Shown piece after piece: positions 1-6,148 of a stretch of DNA of 7,374 nt. The stretch is taken from positions 1 to 7,374 of the forward strand of contig JBDSJC010000104.1 of assembly GCA_039917655.1 (NCBI GenBank), given 5' to 3'. How positions within the stretch are numbered: position 1 is the first letter of the stretch; every line of letters starts with the position of its first letter. The stretch is from PNKC01 sp039917655. GTDB taxonomy: Bacteria; Chloroflexota; Dehalococcoidia; Tepidiformales; Tepidiformaceae. Made by a program: the position numbers and the translations under genes. The notes under the pieces are model-generated. The model ran no database searches and was not told where the DNA came from. It saw nothing but the letters and a program-made list of their open reading frames with translations.

Positions 1-1351
1 GGACGCCGGCGTCCATCAGGGCGAGCGTGCTTCCGCAGACGCTGGCCATGGAGCTGGAGCCGTTCGACATCATCGTCTCGCTGACAACGCGGATGGCGTA
101 TGGGAACTCGTCGGTCGTCGGGAGGACCGGTTCGAGCGCGCGCTCAGCGAGGGCGCCGTGGCCGATTTCGCGGCGGCCGGGGCCACGCATCGGACGAACT
201 TCGCCGACCGAGTAGGGCGGGAAGTTGTACTGGTGCATGTAGCGCTTGGATTCGTGCGGGGAGAGCGTGTCCAGCTTCTGGGCCATGCTGATGCCGCCGA
301 GGGTGGCAACGCTGAGCACCTGGGTGTCACCGCGTTGGAAGAGCCCGGTGCCGTGCGTGCGAGGAAGCACACCAACGTGGATGTCGAGTTCGCGCACTTG
401 CGTGGTCTCGCGGCCGTCGGCTCGCGTGCCGGTTTCAAGGATCTGCTTGCGCATCGCCTTCTTGATGACGGCGTTGAGGGCGTCGCGGATCTCGTTCGAC
501 TTGTGTTCCTCGCCGAACTTCTCCTTGAGCTCTTCGGTGATCGCCTTGTTGGCGTCACTCCGTTCGCTGGAGGCGTTGGCGATCAGTTCGGGGATGCGGT
601 CCTTCAGGTGATCCGTGACCTTCGCGGTGATCTCCGCATTGTCCGGAGCGGGGGCGAAAACCTTCTTCACGGGAGCCGCGACGCGAGCGATCTCCTCCTG
701 GAGGGTGATGATCAGCTTGTTGGCTTCCTGGGCGACGGCGACCGCTTCCAGGATCAGGTCCTCGGGAGCTTCTTTGGCGCCCGCTTCGATCATCACGACG
801 GCGTCTTTGGTGCCGGCGACGATGAGGTCCAGGTCGCCGGCCTCGGACTGCTCAAACGTGGGGTTGATGATGAATTCGCCCTCAAGGCGCGTCACGCGGA
901 CGCTGCTGACGGGGCCGTTGAAGGGGATGTCGCTGATCATCAGGGCGGCGCTGGCGCCGATGGTGATGAGCGTGTCCGGCTGGTTCTCTCGGTCCGCCGA
1001 AAGCGTGGTCGCGACGATCTGGACGTCCTGGCGGAAGCCCTTGGGGAAGAGCGGTCGAAGCGGGCGGTCCGTCTGGCGCATGGCGAGGATGCCATCGTTG
1101 CTGGCCCGGCCTTCACGGCGGGGGAAGCCGCCGGGGATCTTGCCCACGGCGTAGAGGCGCTCTTCGTAGTCAATCGTCAGGGGGAAGAAATCGAGTCCCT
1201 CCCGTGCGTCCGCCATACAGGCTGTGACGAGGACGACGGTATCGCCGAGGCGAACGGTGACGGCGCCGTTGGCTTGCTGTGCAAGGATGCCGTGCTGGAT
1301 GGTGAGGGTCTTGCCCCCGATTTCGAGTTCGTAAGTCCTGGGTTCGTTCAT
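1..1351 (-). CDS. pnp: Polyribonucleotide nucleotidyltransferase (PNPase), 3'-truncated by window edge
   Basis: Phosphorolytic 3'-5' exoribonuclease of mRNA turnover, normally a trimer acting in the cytoplasm, often within a degradosome. Reading the minus strand from the ATG at 1351 gives 450 codons without a stop, opening MNEPRTYELEIGGKTLTIQHG. Seen: a first RNase PH-like domain (about residues 10-140, with GRPASNDGILAMRQTDRPLRPLFPKG and a GASAALMISDIPFNGP segment), a helical linker, and most of the second RNase PH domain (LFQRGDTQVLSVATLGG, the RRMRGPGRREIGHGALAERAL stretch, and NGSSSMASVCG with the phosphate-binding serines at 432-434). It stops in LALMDAGV, so the later catalytic aspartates and the KH and S1 RNA-binding domains lie outside. 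The family is usually about 700-750 residues. The start is preceded only by a weak purine run (AGAGAGA). It lies 167 bases behind rpsO in the usual order. Identity is secure. Confidence 0.97.
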   Translation of the reverse strand, partial: MNEPRTYELEIGGKTLTIQHGILAQQANGAVTVRLGDTVVLVTACMADAREGLDFFPLTIDYEERLYAVGKIPGGFPRREGRASNDGILAMRQTDRPLRPLFPKGFRQDVQIVATTLSADRENQPDTLITIGASAALMISDIPFNGPVSSVRVTRLEGEFIINPTFEQSEAGDLDLIVAGTKDAVVMIEAGAKEAPEDLILEAVAVAQEANKLIITLQEEIARVAAPVKKVFAPAPDNAEITAKVTDHLKDRIPELIANASSERSDANKAITEELKEKFGEEHKSNEIRDALNAVIKKAMRKQILETGTRADGRETTQVRELDIHVGVLPRTHGTGLFQRGDTQVLSVATLGGISMAQKLDTLSPHESKRYMHQYNFPPYSVGEVRPMRGPGRREIGHGALAERALEPVLPTTDEFPYAIRVVSETMMSNGSSSMASVCGSTLALMDAGV

Positions 1352-1438
1352 TATCTCTCTGTGTCTCAGTTCTTTGCCCTGTGTCCGGGTACGCATACCT
1401 CAGTGGATGTTCAGACCACACGGACTACGGTGATTCGG

Positions 1439-1461
1439 CCATCCCGCTGACTGGGGGATGG
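1439..1461 (-). promoter_or_regulatory. Stem-loop in the pnp leader
   Basis: On the minus strand CCATCCC and GGGATGG form a perfect 7-bp stem around a 9-base loop, about 90 bases upstream of the pnp start. It has no U-tract and so does not look like a terminator. In E. coli a leader hairpin in this same rpsO-pnp gap is cut by RNase III and PNPase then represses its own message. An equivalent role here is inference from position only. Confidence 0.35.
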
Positions 1462-1500
1462 TGGCAAAGGCGGTGGATGGGGGCGGTTGCTGGATCCCGG

Positions 1501-1533
1501 AAAACAGAAAGACCCCCGCTACTTGCGGAGGCC
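1501..1533 (-). terminator. Intrinsic terminator/attenuator overlapping the rpsO stop codon
   Basis: On the minus strand GGCCTCCGC (1533-1525) pairs with GCGGGGGTC (1519-1511) in a 9-bp stem that includes two G-U pairs, around the 5-base loop AAGTA, followed directly by TTTCTGTTTT. The 5' arm is the last coding part of rpsO (Gly-Leu-Arg) and the stop codon TAG sits at the loop/stem border. Because pnp follows on the same strand, this would end most rpsO transcripts or act as a partial attenuator, with pnp supplied by read-through or by a promoter that I could not identify. Confidence 0.7.
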
Positions 1534-1785
1534 TAGCCGGGCGATCAGTTCGCGATACCGGTTCACGTCGCGGCCGTTGAGGTACCGCAGTTGGCGACGC
1601 CGTTGGCCGACAAGCATCAACAGCCCACGTCGCGTGTGGTAGTCGTGCTTGTTCGCCTTCAGGTGCGTGGTCAGGTACTTGATCCGTTCGGTGAGGATGG
1701 CCACCTGTACTTCAGGGGAGCCCGTATCCTGCCCGTGGACGGCGTACGTCTTGATCAGTTCGTCTTTGCTCTCTTGAGTCAGCAA
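1519..1785 (-). CDS. rpsO: 30S ribosomal protein S15
   Basis: Primary 16S rRNA-binding protein that nucleates assembly of the central domain of the 30S subunit. The 88-residue product has the standard family length and hallmarks: DTGSPEVQVAILTERI near the N-terminus, then LTTHLKANKHDYHTRRGLL and VGQRRRQLRYL, the helix 3 segment that contacts rRNA, ending in ARLGLRK. The start is TTG at 1785; an in-frame TAA lies 10 codons upstream and there is no nearby ATG or GTG in frame that would leave a complete S15. The only Shine-Dalgarno-like run (AAGGA) sits about 15 bases away, farther than usual, with AATAGG directly against the start. It is first in the rpsO-pnp unit and divergent from the kinase-like gene at 1843, with 57 bases between. 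Confidence 0.96.
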   Translation of the reverse strand: MLTQESKDELIKTYAVHGQDTGSPEVQVAILTERIKYLTTHLKANKHDYHTRRGLLMLVGQRRRQLRYLNGRDVNRYRELIARLGLRK

Positions 1786-1827
1786 CCTATTCTTGGTTCT
1801 TCCTTTGCCTTACGTGTGAACATCTAG

Positions 1828-1861
1828 AAAGTAGCACAGCACATGACTGGCGGCAATTTTA
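1828..1861 (-). promoter_or_regulatory. Candidate rpsO promoter
   Basis: Two weak candidates face rpsO. One is TTGCCG (1856-1851), a 17-base spacer and the extended -10 TGC-TACTTT (TACTTT at 1833-1828). The other is a good -10 TAAAAT (1861-1856) without a matching -35 box. Both reach into the first codons of the divergent gene, so the two transcription units would share control sequence. Matches are partial and this is a by-eye call. Confidence 0.3.
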
Positions 1862-2376
1862 CCTCTCGCAAGCCCACGCTGATCCTGCTCTCGGGCCTCC
1901 CCGGGAGCGGCAAAACCACATTCGCAGCGGCGCTTTCGAACGTCCTGGCGTTCGAACACGTGGAGAGCGATGCCATCCGCCGCAGCTTTGGGCCAGTGCC
2001 GGCGTACAGCTCCGAAGAGAGCGGCGCGGTGTTCGCGAAGGCCGAATCGCTGGCGCGCGCGGCGCTCGAATCGGGCCAGCACACCCTGCTGGACGCCACC
2101 AACCTCTCGAATCGCGACCGCAAGCGCTTTCTGCGCCTGGCTCGCGGGCTGGACGTGCCGCTTGTGGCGGTCCGGCTGACTGCTCCAGAAGCGACCATTC
2201 GCGAGCGCCTCGGTGCGCCCCGCAAAGGGCTTTCGCAGGCAGATTTCGGGATCTACGAACGGATGCGCGACCGCGGCCAGCCGTTCGCGGTTCCGGTGGT
2301 GGTTATCGACACGCGGTTCTCGCTCGAACCCGCAATCGACCTCGTGCGGCGGCTGATCCACGATGAGGCGGAATGA
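1843..2376 (+). CDS. P-loop kinase-like ATPase (AAA_33 / zeta-toxin-like fold)
   Basis: A 177-residue single-domain P-loop NTPase. Seen: Walker A GLPGSGKT at residues 18-25 after a hydrophobic strand, then ESDAIRRSFG (D43 and R46/R47, the acceptor-binding position in polynucleotide-kinase-like enzymes), LLDATN at 82-87 followed by a basic NRDRKRF segment, and a C-terminal DFGIYERMRDR stretch typical of small predicted kinases of this group. It lacks an antitoxin-like neighbour and the fuller length of zeta toxins, so phosphorylation of a small molecule or nucleic-acid end is more likely than a toxin role; the substrate is unknown. The start is ATG 1843, since an in-frame TAG lies six codons upstream; no clear Shine-Dalgarno is visible. 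Its stop overlaps the next gene's start (ATGA), which implies coupled translation. The fold call is firm; the function is open. Confidence 0.85.
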   Translation: MTGGNFTSRKPTLILLSGLPGSGKTTFAAALSNVLAFEHVESDAIRRSFGPVPAYSSEESGAVFAKAESLARAALESGQHTLLDATNLSNRDRKRFLRLARGLDVPLVAVRLTAPEATIRERLGAPRKGLSQADFGIYERMRDRGQPFAVPVVVIDTRFSLEPAIDLVRRLIHDEAE

Positions 2377-2702
2377 ACGACACGCTACCCTTTCTCCTCG
2401 TGCGCGCGCGGCCGAAGCCCGGTGTGCGCGAACGGTTCGAGCCGTGGTTCCGGCAGGTCCACCTGCGCGACGTGGCGGCGATCCCGGGGATCGTGCGCGT
2501 CCGCAGCGGCTTCACCCCCGGAGGGACTGCGTTGGGGTTCTACAGTTTCGAAAGCAACGATGCCGTGCAGACCGCGCTGGGCAGCTCCGAGGCGGCGTAC
2601 GCCCGAGGGACGTGGGAGCGCTGGGCGCCGGACCTCGATGAGTTGCTGATCGAGATCTTCGCTCCGCTCTTCCCGCTGCCGATCTATCAATCGGCCAGTT
2701 AA
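2373..2702 (+). CDS. Small protein resembling the dimeric alpha/beta-barrel superfamily
   Basis: A 109-residue soluble protein with no signal peptide or membrane segment. The order of elements fits a ferredoxin-like dimeric alpha/beta barrel (the EthD / antibiotic-biosynthesis-monooxygenase group): an N-terminal strand (LPFLLVRARP), a helix FEPWFRQVHLRDVAAIPG with a central His at about 30, a strand IVRVRSGF, a strand TALGFYSFES, then a helix and a C-terminal strand. The W..H...+..IPG pattern is what I associate with small proteins of this superfamily, which include monooxygenases, isomerases and proteins of unknown role. The start ATG overlaps the upstream TGA by 4 bases, with GAGGCGGA just ahead, so it is co-translated with the kinase-like gene. 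The specific activity cannot be read from the sequence. Coding status is supported by the coupling and a plausible fold; the family call is tentative. Confidence 0.7.
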   Translation: MNDTLPFLLVRARPKPGVRERFEPWFRQVHLRDVAAIPGIVRVRSGFTPGGTALGFYSFESNDAVQTALGSSEAAYARGTWERWAPDLDELLIEIFAPLFPLPIYQSAS

Positions 2703-2716
2703 TTCGGCCAGTTGAC
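2691..2716 (+). repeat. Two-copy 13-base tandem repeat across a stop codon
   Basis: TCGGCCAGTTAAT (2691-2703) is followed directly by TCGGCCAGTTGAC (2704-2716), with 11 of 13 bases the same. The first copy holds the TAA stop of the preceding gene. It looks like a small local duplication; no function is evident. Confidence 0.6.
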
Positions 2717-2738
2717 AGGGTGCGTCCCGCTCACCCTG
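2716..2738. repeat. Stem-loop 1 in the convergent gap
   Basis: CAGGGTG (2716-2722) and CACCCTG (2732-2738) form a perfect 7-bp stem around the 9-base loop CGTCCCGCT. It starts 14 bases after the stop of the upstream gene. There is no T-run on either side, so it is not a classical intrinsic terminator. Its right arm runs into the CCCTGAGCTTGTCGAAGGG motif. Confidence 0.5.
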
Positions 2739-2804
2739 AGCTTGTCGAAGGGCCGGTCGCGGGTGGCCTTTCGAAGGCGTGCGCTTGTTGATCCTTCGAA
2801 AGGC
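2734..2804. repeat. REP-like dispersed repeat element with a 12-bp inverted repeat
   Basis: The element opens with CCCTGAGCTTGTCGAAGGG (2734-2752). I remember this word and its complement as a very common intergenic repeat in some Chloroflexota and alphaproteobacterial genomes. It continues to a perfect 12-bp inverted repeat, GCCTTTCGAAGG (2766-2777) and CCTTCGAAAGGC (2793-2804), with a 15-base loop. All arms share the TTCGAA/TCGAAGG core. It sits between two convergent genes, the usual place for REP-type elements, and could protect 3' ends or stop transcription in both directions. The inverted repeat is seen directly; the dispersed nature is recalled, not tested. Confidence 0.6.
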
Positions 2805-2869
2805 TTGCTTGGGCAGCACCGGGGAAGGCGCACCTGCTGACGGATCCGCCGCAGACGCGTTGTAAGTGA

Positions 2870-3346
2870 CTACGCCGGACCATCGAGCAATACTGCTGCC
2901 TTTGCCGCCATGGCTTCCCCACGTCCCACCGCGTCCAGTCCCTCGGCGGTCTTCGCCTTGACGCTCACCCGCCCCACCTCTATGCCCGCGATCTCGGCGA
3001 TTCGTTCCCGGATGTGCGCGATGTAGGGCGCGAGCTTCGGACGTTCCGCGCTTACCGTAGCGTCGATGTTACCCACTTCGTAACCGGCGTCGCGCGCGAG
3101 CCGCAGGGCGACCCGCAGGAAGTCGGCGCTATCGGCGTGGGCGTATCGCGGATCGGACGGCGGAAAATGGTGGCCTATGTCCCCAAGGGCGCCAGCGCCC
3201 AACACGGCATCGGTGATCGCATGCAGCAAAACGTCCGCATCGCTGTGCCCGGCGAGGCCCGGGCCCTCTTCGATGATTACGCCGCCGAGGACCAGCGTGC
3301 GGGCGTCGTCGATGCGGTGAATATCTTCGCCAATCCCGATGCGCAT
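2870..3346 (-). CDS. ispF: 2-C-methyl-D-erythritol 2,4-cyclodiphosphate synthase
   Basis: Converts CDP-methylerythritol 2-phosphate to the cyclic diphosphate with release of CMP, the fifth step of the MEP isoprenoid pathway; a cytoplasmic trimer with a bound divalent metal. The 158-residue product matches the family length (E. coli 159). Seen: the metal site GEDIH with D8 and H10, the third ligand H42 in DADVLLHAITDAVLGAGALGD, the substrate loop containing H34 and S35, GNIDATV in the middle, and the C-terminal VKAKTAEGLDAVGRGE nucleotide-binding stretch. The ATG at 3346 shares its A with the ispD stop (TGATG), so the two are translationally coupled. A much longer reading in the same frame upstream is only the antisense of nothing useful: it runs through ispD in another frame and is not used. 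It ends 167 bases from the convergent upstream unit. Confidence 0.97.
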   Translation of the reverse strand: MRIGIGEDIHRIDDARTLVLGGVIIEEGPGLAGHSDADVLLHAITDAVLGAGALGDIGHHFPPSDPRYAHADSADFLRVALRLARDAGYEVGNIDATVSAERPKLAPYIAHIRERIAEIAGIEVGRVSVKAKTAEGLDAVGRGEAMAAKAAVLLDGPA

Positions 3347-4017
3347 CAGGCGAGACCCCACGAACGCAGTATCAGCTCTGCTATCTGGAGGTCGAGTGGG
3401 CGCGTGATCTTGATGTTCTCGTCGCTGCTTTCGACCACGCGGCATTCTAGCCCCAGGCGGCTGAGCATCGCTGCGTCGTCCGTCTCGTCGTTGTCGCTCA
3501 TTCGGGCCGCGTCCAGCCACGCCTGGCGAAGCACGACCTGGGGAGTCTGGGCGGCCCACAATCCGGAGCGCTCGGGGTGCCCGAAGATGGTAGTCTCGCG
3601 CACTTCCTTGATGGTGTCGGTAACCGGCGTCGCAGCGATCGCCCCGTTCGTCCCCTCGGCGGCGGCGATCACCCGCTCGATCAGGTCCGTGGTCGTCAAC
3701 GGCCGCGCGCCATCGTGGATGGCCACGTAACGCGCTCGCGACGCGGTAAGGCCCGCTGCCACGCTGTCGCGCCGCCTCGCCCCGCCTTCGACGACACAGA
3801 CATCCCTCGTTGGCGCCCACTCCGCCGCCAGGTCCCGCACCCACGCGTGTTTGTCGCCGCCAGTCACCACAACCAGGCGGTCGATCGACGGTGCGGCCCC
3901 GTACGCCGCGAGCGACCAGGCAAGCATCGGCCGCCCACACAGCCCAGCGGCGAGCTTGTCGGTCTCACCAAAGCGCGTGGACGAACCGGCGGCGACGATG
4001 ACGGCATCAACCTGCAT
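3346..4017 (-). CDS. ispD: 2-C-methyl-D-erythritol 4-phosphate cytidylyltransferase
   Basis: Transfers CMP from CTP to methylerythritol 4-phosphate, the third step of the MEP pathway; a cytoplasmic, usually dimeric enzyme with a Rossmann-like nucleotidyltransferase fold. The chosen 223-residue product has normal length. Seen: the nucleotide-binding loop VIVAAGSSTRFG (6-17) with K21, GGARRRDSV (78-86), the metal-site motif HDGARP (101-106), PVTDTIK (131-137) and the C-terminal NIKITRPLDL (201-210). The ATG at 4017 (MQVDAV) is preferred because the fold begins there; ATGs at 4029 and 4080 add 4 or 21 residues with no family resemblance. No Shine-Dalgarno precedes 4017, and a -10-like TATGCT ends 7 bases upstream, compatible with a leaderless message. 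It overlaps ispF by one base. Confidence 0.96.
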   Translation of the reverse strand: MQVDAVIVAAGSSTRFGETDKLAAGLCGRPMLAWSLAAYGAAPSIDRLVVVTGGDKHAWVRDLAAEWAPTRDVCVVEGGARRRDSVAAGLTASRARYVAIHDGARPLTTTDLIERVIAAAEGTNGAIAATPVTDTIKEVRETTIFGHPERSGLWAAQTPQVVLRQAWLDAARMSDNDETDDAAMLSRLGLECRVVESSDENIKITRPLDLQIAELILRSWGLA

Positions 4018-4052
4018 GGCACCGAGCATACGAGACCGACGCCAAAAGCCAA
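4018..4052 (-). promoter_or_regulatory. Candidate leaderless promoter of ispD-ispF
   Basis: On the minus strand TTGGCT (4052-4047), a 16-base spacer and TATGCT (4030-4025) resemble -35 and -10 boxes, each matching four of six consensus bases. The -10 box is followed by just 7 bases (CGGTGCC) before the ATG at 4017, so transcription would begin at or beside the start codon. That fits the absence of a ribosome binding site. This is an inference from spacing. Confidence 0.3.
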
Positions 4053-4140
4053 GGGTAGGCTCGCCCCTCCTGCCTTCCACCCTTTAGGCGTCCTCCTCTA
4101 TCATGGATCTTCGGCCCCACCGCAGACTTGCTTCCGCACC

Positions 4141-4154
4141 AGGAGGATTCCCCC
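4141..4154 (+). promoter_or_regulatory. Strong Shine-Dalgarno deciding the radical SAM gene start
   Basis: AGGAGG (4141-4146) lies 8 bases before the ATG at 4155. This fixes that start over an upstream in-frame TTG at 4128, which has no such site. A TATCAT hexamer at 4099-4104 is a possible -10 box for the gene, but I see no convincing -35 ahead of it. Confidence 0.85.
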
Positions 4155-6059
4155 ATGACCGCCACCATCGACCAGCTGCTCACGCGCGTCTCCAAGCCTG
4201 CCCGCTACACCGGGGGCGAATGGAACAGCGTTACCAAGGACTGGAACTCGGCTACCGTCCGCATCGCCCTGGCCTTTCCAGATAACTACGACATCGGCAT
4301 GTCCAACATGGGCCTCGGCATCCTCTACGACCTGCTGAACAAGATCGAGGACGTGGCCTCCGAGCGGGTGTTCGCGCCCTGGGAGGATATGGAGGCCGAG
4401 ATGCGCCGCGAGGGCTCCCTCCTCTGGAGCCTCGAAAGCCGCCATCCCGTGCGAGATTTCGATATTCTCGGCTTCACCCTCCAGTACGAAATGGGCTACA
4501 CCAACGTCCTCAATATGCTCGACCTGGCGGGTATCCCGATCTGGTCGAAGGAGCGAGGCGAAGACCACCCGATCGTCATCGCGGGCGGCAGCGGCGCGTT
4601 CAACCCTGAGCCGCTCGCGCCCTTCATCGACGCCTTCTTTCTGGGCGAAGGCGAAGACGCCGTGCAGGAGCTGGCCGGCATGGTGCGCGAGTGGAAGCGC
4701 GCCGGCGCCCCCCGCGCCACTCGCCTGCGAGACCTGATGCGCATGCCCGGCGTCTACGTGCCGGCGTTCTACGAGCCCCGCTACGACGCCAACGGCCACT
4801 TCGCGGGGCTCGATGCGAAGGACGGCGCGCCCACATCCATCACGCGCAGGGTGGTCGAGGTGCTTCCGCCCGCGCTCGTGAAGCCCATCGTGCCGTTCCT
4901 CCAGACCGTCCACGACCGCGCGGCGGTGGAGATTCAGCGCGGTTGCACGCAGGGCTGCCGCTTCTGCCAGGCGGGCATGATCTATCGACCCACGCGGGAG
5001 CGCAGCCCAGAAGAAGTCGTGCAGGCCGCCCGCGAGCTGATGGCGAATACAGGCTACGACGAGATCTCGCTGCTCTCCCTGAGCACCACCGACCACAGCC
5101 AGATCGTGCCAATGATCGACAGCCTGAATGCGAACTTCCCGGACCTGAAGATCGGCATCCCCAGCACGCGTGTGGACAGCTTTTCGGTGGACGTCGCCAA
5201 CGCCGTTGCCAAGGGGAAGAAACACACACTCACGCTTGCGCCCGAGGCTGGCAGCCAGCGCCTGCGCAACGCGATTAACAAGCTCGTCACTGAGGCCGAC
5301 CTCCTCGGGGCGGCCGAAAACGCATTCCAGCGCGGCTGGACGGGCGTGAAGATGTACTACATGGTCGGCCTCCCAACAGAAACCATGGATGACGTTGCCG
5401 GCATCATCGAGATGGGCCAGAAAGTCAAAGCGATCGGGCGCAAGTACGTCGGTGGGCGGGCGCGCGTGCGCGTCAGCACCAGCAACCTCGTCCCCAAGCC
5501 GCACACACCGTTCCAGTGGGCCCGCCAGGATACCGCTGCCGAACTCGAACCGAAACACTACCTGCTCAAGGATGGCTGCCGCTCGGCTGGCTTGGAGTTC
5601 AGCTGGAATGACCCCCGCGATAGCTTCATCGAAGCCGTCCTCAGCCGCGGCGACCGCAAGGTGGCGCTCGGCGTCTATGAAGCGTGGCGCCGCGGCGCCA
5701 AGTTCGATGCCTGGAGCGAACACTTCAAGCCCGAAATCTGGAAGGAAGCGTTCGCCGCCGCCGGCGTGGACGGAGACTGGTTCGCGCATCGCGAATGGGA
5801 TACCCACGAACCGCTGCCCTGGGACCACGTCGATTGCGGCGTGACCAAGAGTTACCTGCGCGGCCAGTGGCGCGATGTCCACTCCGTGAAGACGGTACCG
5901 GACTGCCATCATGGCTCGTGCAACGTCTGCGGGATGCAGAACTTCGAAGCCCTGAACGGCGAAAAGGGCGTCAGCGACTGCCTGGTGAAGCTGGATAAAC
6001 TGGTCGAAATGCGCCGCGGCGCGAAGAGGTACCAGGGCGAGGCACTGGAGCTCGTATAG
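4155..6059 (+). CDS. B12-binding-like radical SAM protein, TIGR03960 family
   Basis: A 634-residue soluble protein of unknown reaction. Seen in order: an N-terminal domain with FPDNYDIGMSNMGLGILYDL (about 41-60), FDILGFTLQYE and a GGSGAFNPEPLAPFIDAFFLGEGE stretch, resembling the cobalamin-binding-like domain of the TIGR03960 family; a radical SAM core whose RGCTQGCRFC motif gives the CX3CX2C iron-sulfur ligands C264, C268 and C271; the core strands ISLLSLSTTDHS, IGIPSTRVDSFS and LTLAPEAGSQRLR; and a C-terminal segment with C561 and CHHGSCNVCG (C584, C589, C592), which could hold a second cluster. No DxHxxG cobalamin motif was noticed, so B12 binding is doubtful. The usual partner, a DUF2344/TIGR03936 protein fused or next door, does not follow here. 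It is divergent from ispD with 137 bases between. The family call is firm; the function is unknown. Confidence 0.93.
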   Translation: MTATIDQLLTRVSKPARYTGGEWNSVTKDWNSATVRIALAFPDNYDIGMSNMGLGILYDLLNKIEDVASERVFAPWEDMEAEMRREGSLLWSLESRHPVRDFDILGFTLQYEMGYTNVLNMLDLAGIPIWSKERGEDHPIVIAGGSGAFNPEPLAPFIDAFFLGEGEDAVQELAGMVREWKRAGAPRATRLRDLMRMPGVYVPAFYEPRYDANGHFAGLDAKDGAPTSITRRVVEVLPPALVKPIVPFLQTVHDRAAVEIQRGCTQGCRFCQAGMIYRPTRERSPEEVVQAARELMANTGYDEISLLSLSTTDHSQIVPMIDSLNANFPDLKIGIPSTRVDSFSVDVANAVAKGKKHTLTLAPEAGSQRLRNAINKLVTEADLLGAAENAFQRGWTGVKMYYMVGLPTETMDDVAGIIEMGQKVKAIGRKYVGGRARVRVSTSNLVPKPHTPFQWARQDTAAELEPKHYLLKDGCRSAGLEFSWNDPRDSFIEAVLSRGDRKVALGVYEAWRRGAKFDAWSEHFKPEIWKEAFAAAGVDGDWFAHREWDTHEPLPWDHVDCGVTKSYLRGQWRDVHSVKTVPDCHHGSCNVCGMQNFEALNGEKGVSDCLVKLDKLVEMRRGAKRYQGEALELV

Positions 6060-6069
6060 CGCGCGGAAC

Positions 6070-6088
6070 GTACGGGACGCTCCTGTAC
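6070..6088 (+). terminator. Short hairpin after the radical SAM gene
   Basis: GTACGGGA (6070-6077) and TCCTGTAC (6081-6088) form an 8-bp stem with one G-U pair and a CGC loop, 10 bases after the stop at 6059. No U-tract follows, so it may be a 3'-end-protecting or weak terminating structure, or it may mask the TACACT -10-like box (6086-6091) that it overlaps. Confidence 0.35.
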
Positions 6089-6148
6089 ACTCCGCGTTTG
6101 CGGCGCGCGCACATTCCTCTTTGTGCCAGGGCGTTGCATGCTCAACCC

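Noticed and set aside
1388..1399. GGTACGCATACC small hairpin in the pnp leader
   Set aside because: The stem is only 4 bp and lacks support from neighbouring sequence.
158..1450. 430-codon plus-strand reading frame opposite pnp
   Set aside because: It is the antisense shadow of a clear PNPase; the product has no recognisable domain, and long antisense frames are expected in GC-rich DNA.
1843..2702. Zeta-type toxin-antitoxin pair
   Set aside because: The kinase-like gene is downstream of no antitoxin, its partner resembles a dimeric alpha/beta barrel rather than an antitoxin, and its motifs fit general small predicted kinases.
2841..2848. CGGATCCG palindrome downstream of ispF
   Set aside because: An 8-base palindrome without T-run or flanking symmetry is within chance in GC-rich sequence.
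2385..2922. Minus-strand frames of 144 and 63 codons crossing the convergent gap
   Set aside because: They read through the REP-like repeat (giving RQAQGE and STSSG words typical of spurious translations) and overlap well-supported genes.
2870..3940. 356-codon minus-strand frame as one long IspF-containing protein or IspD-IspF fusion
   Set aside because: Only the last 158 codons are IspF. The earlier part is out of frame with IspD, which is encoded intact in its own frame, so this is not a fusion.
4101..5912. 603-codon minus-strand reading frame opposite the radical SAM gene
   Set aside because: It is antisense to a well-recognised protein, and its His/Val/Ala/Gly-rich composition is typical of a shadow frame.
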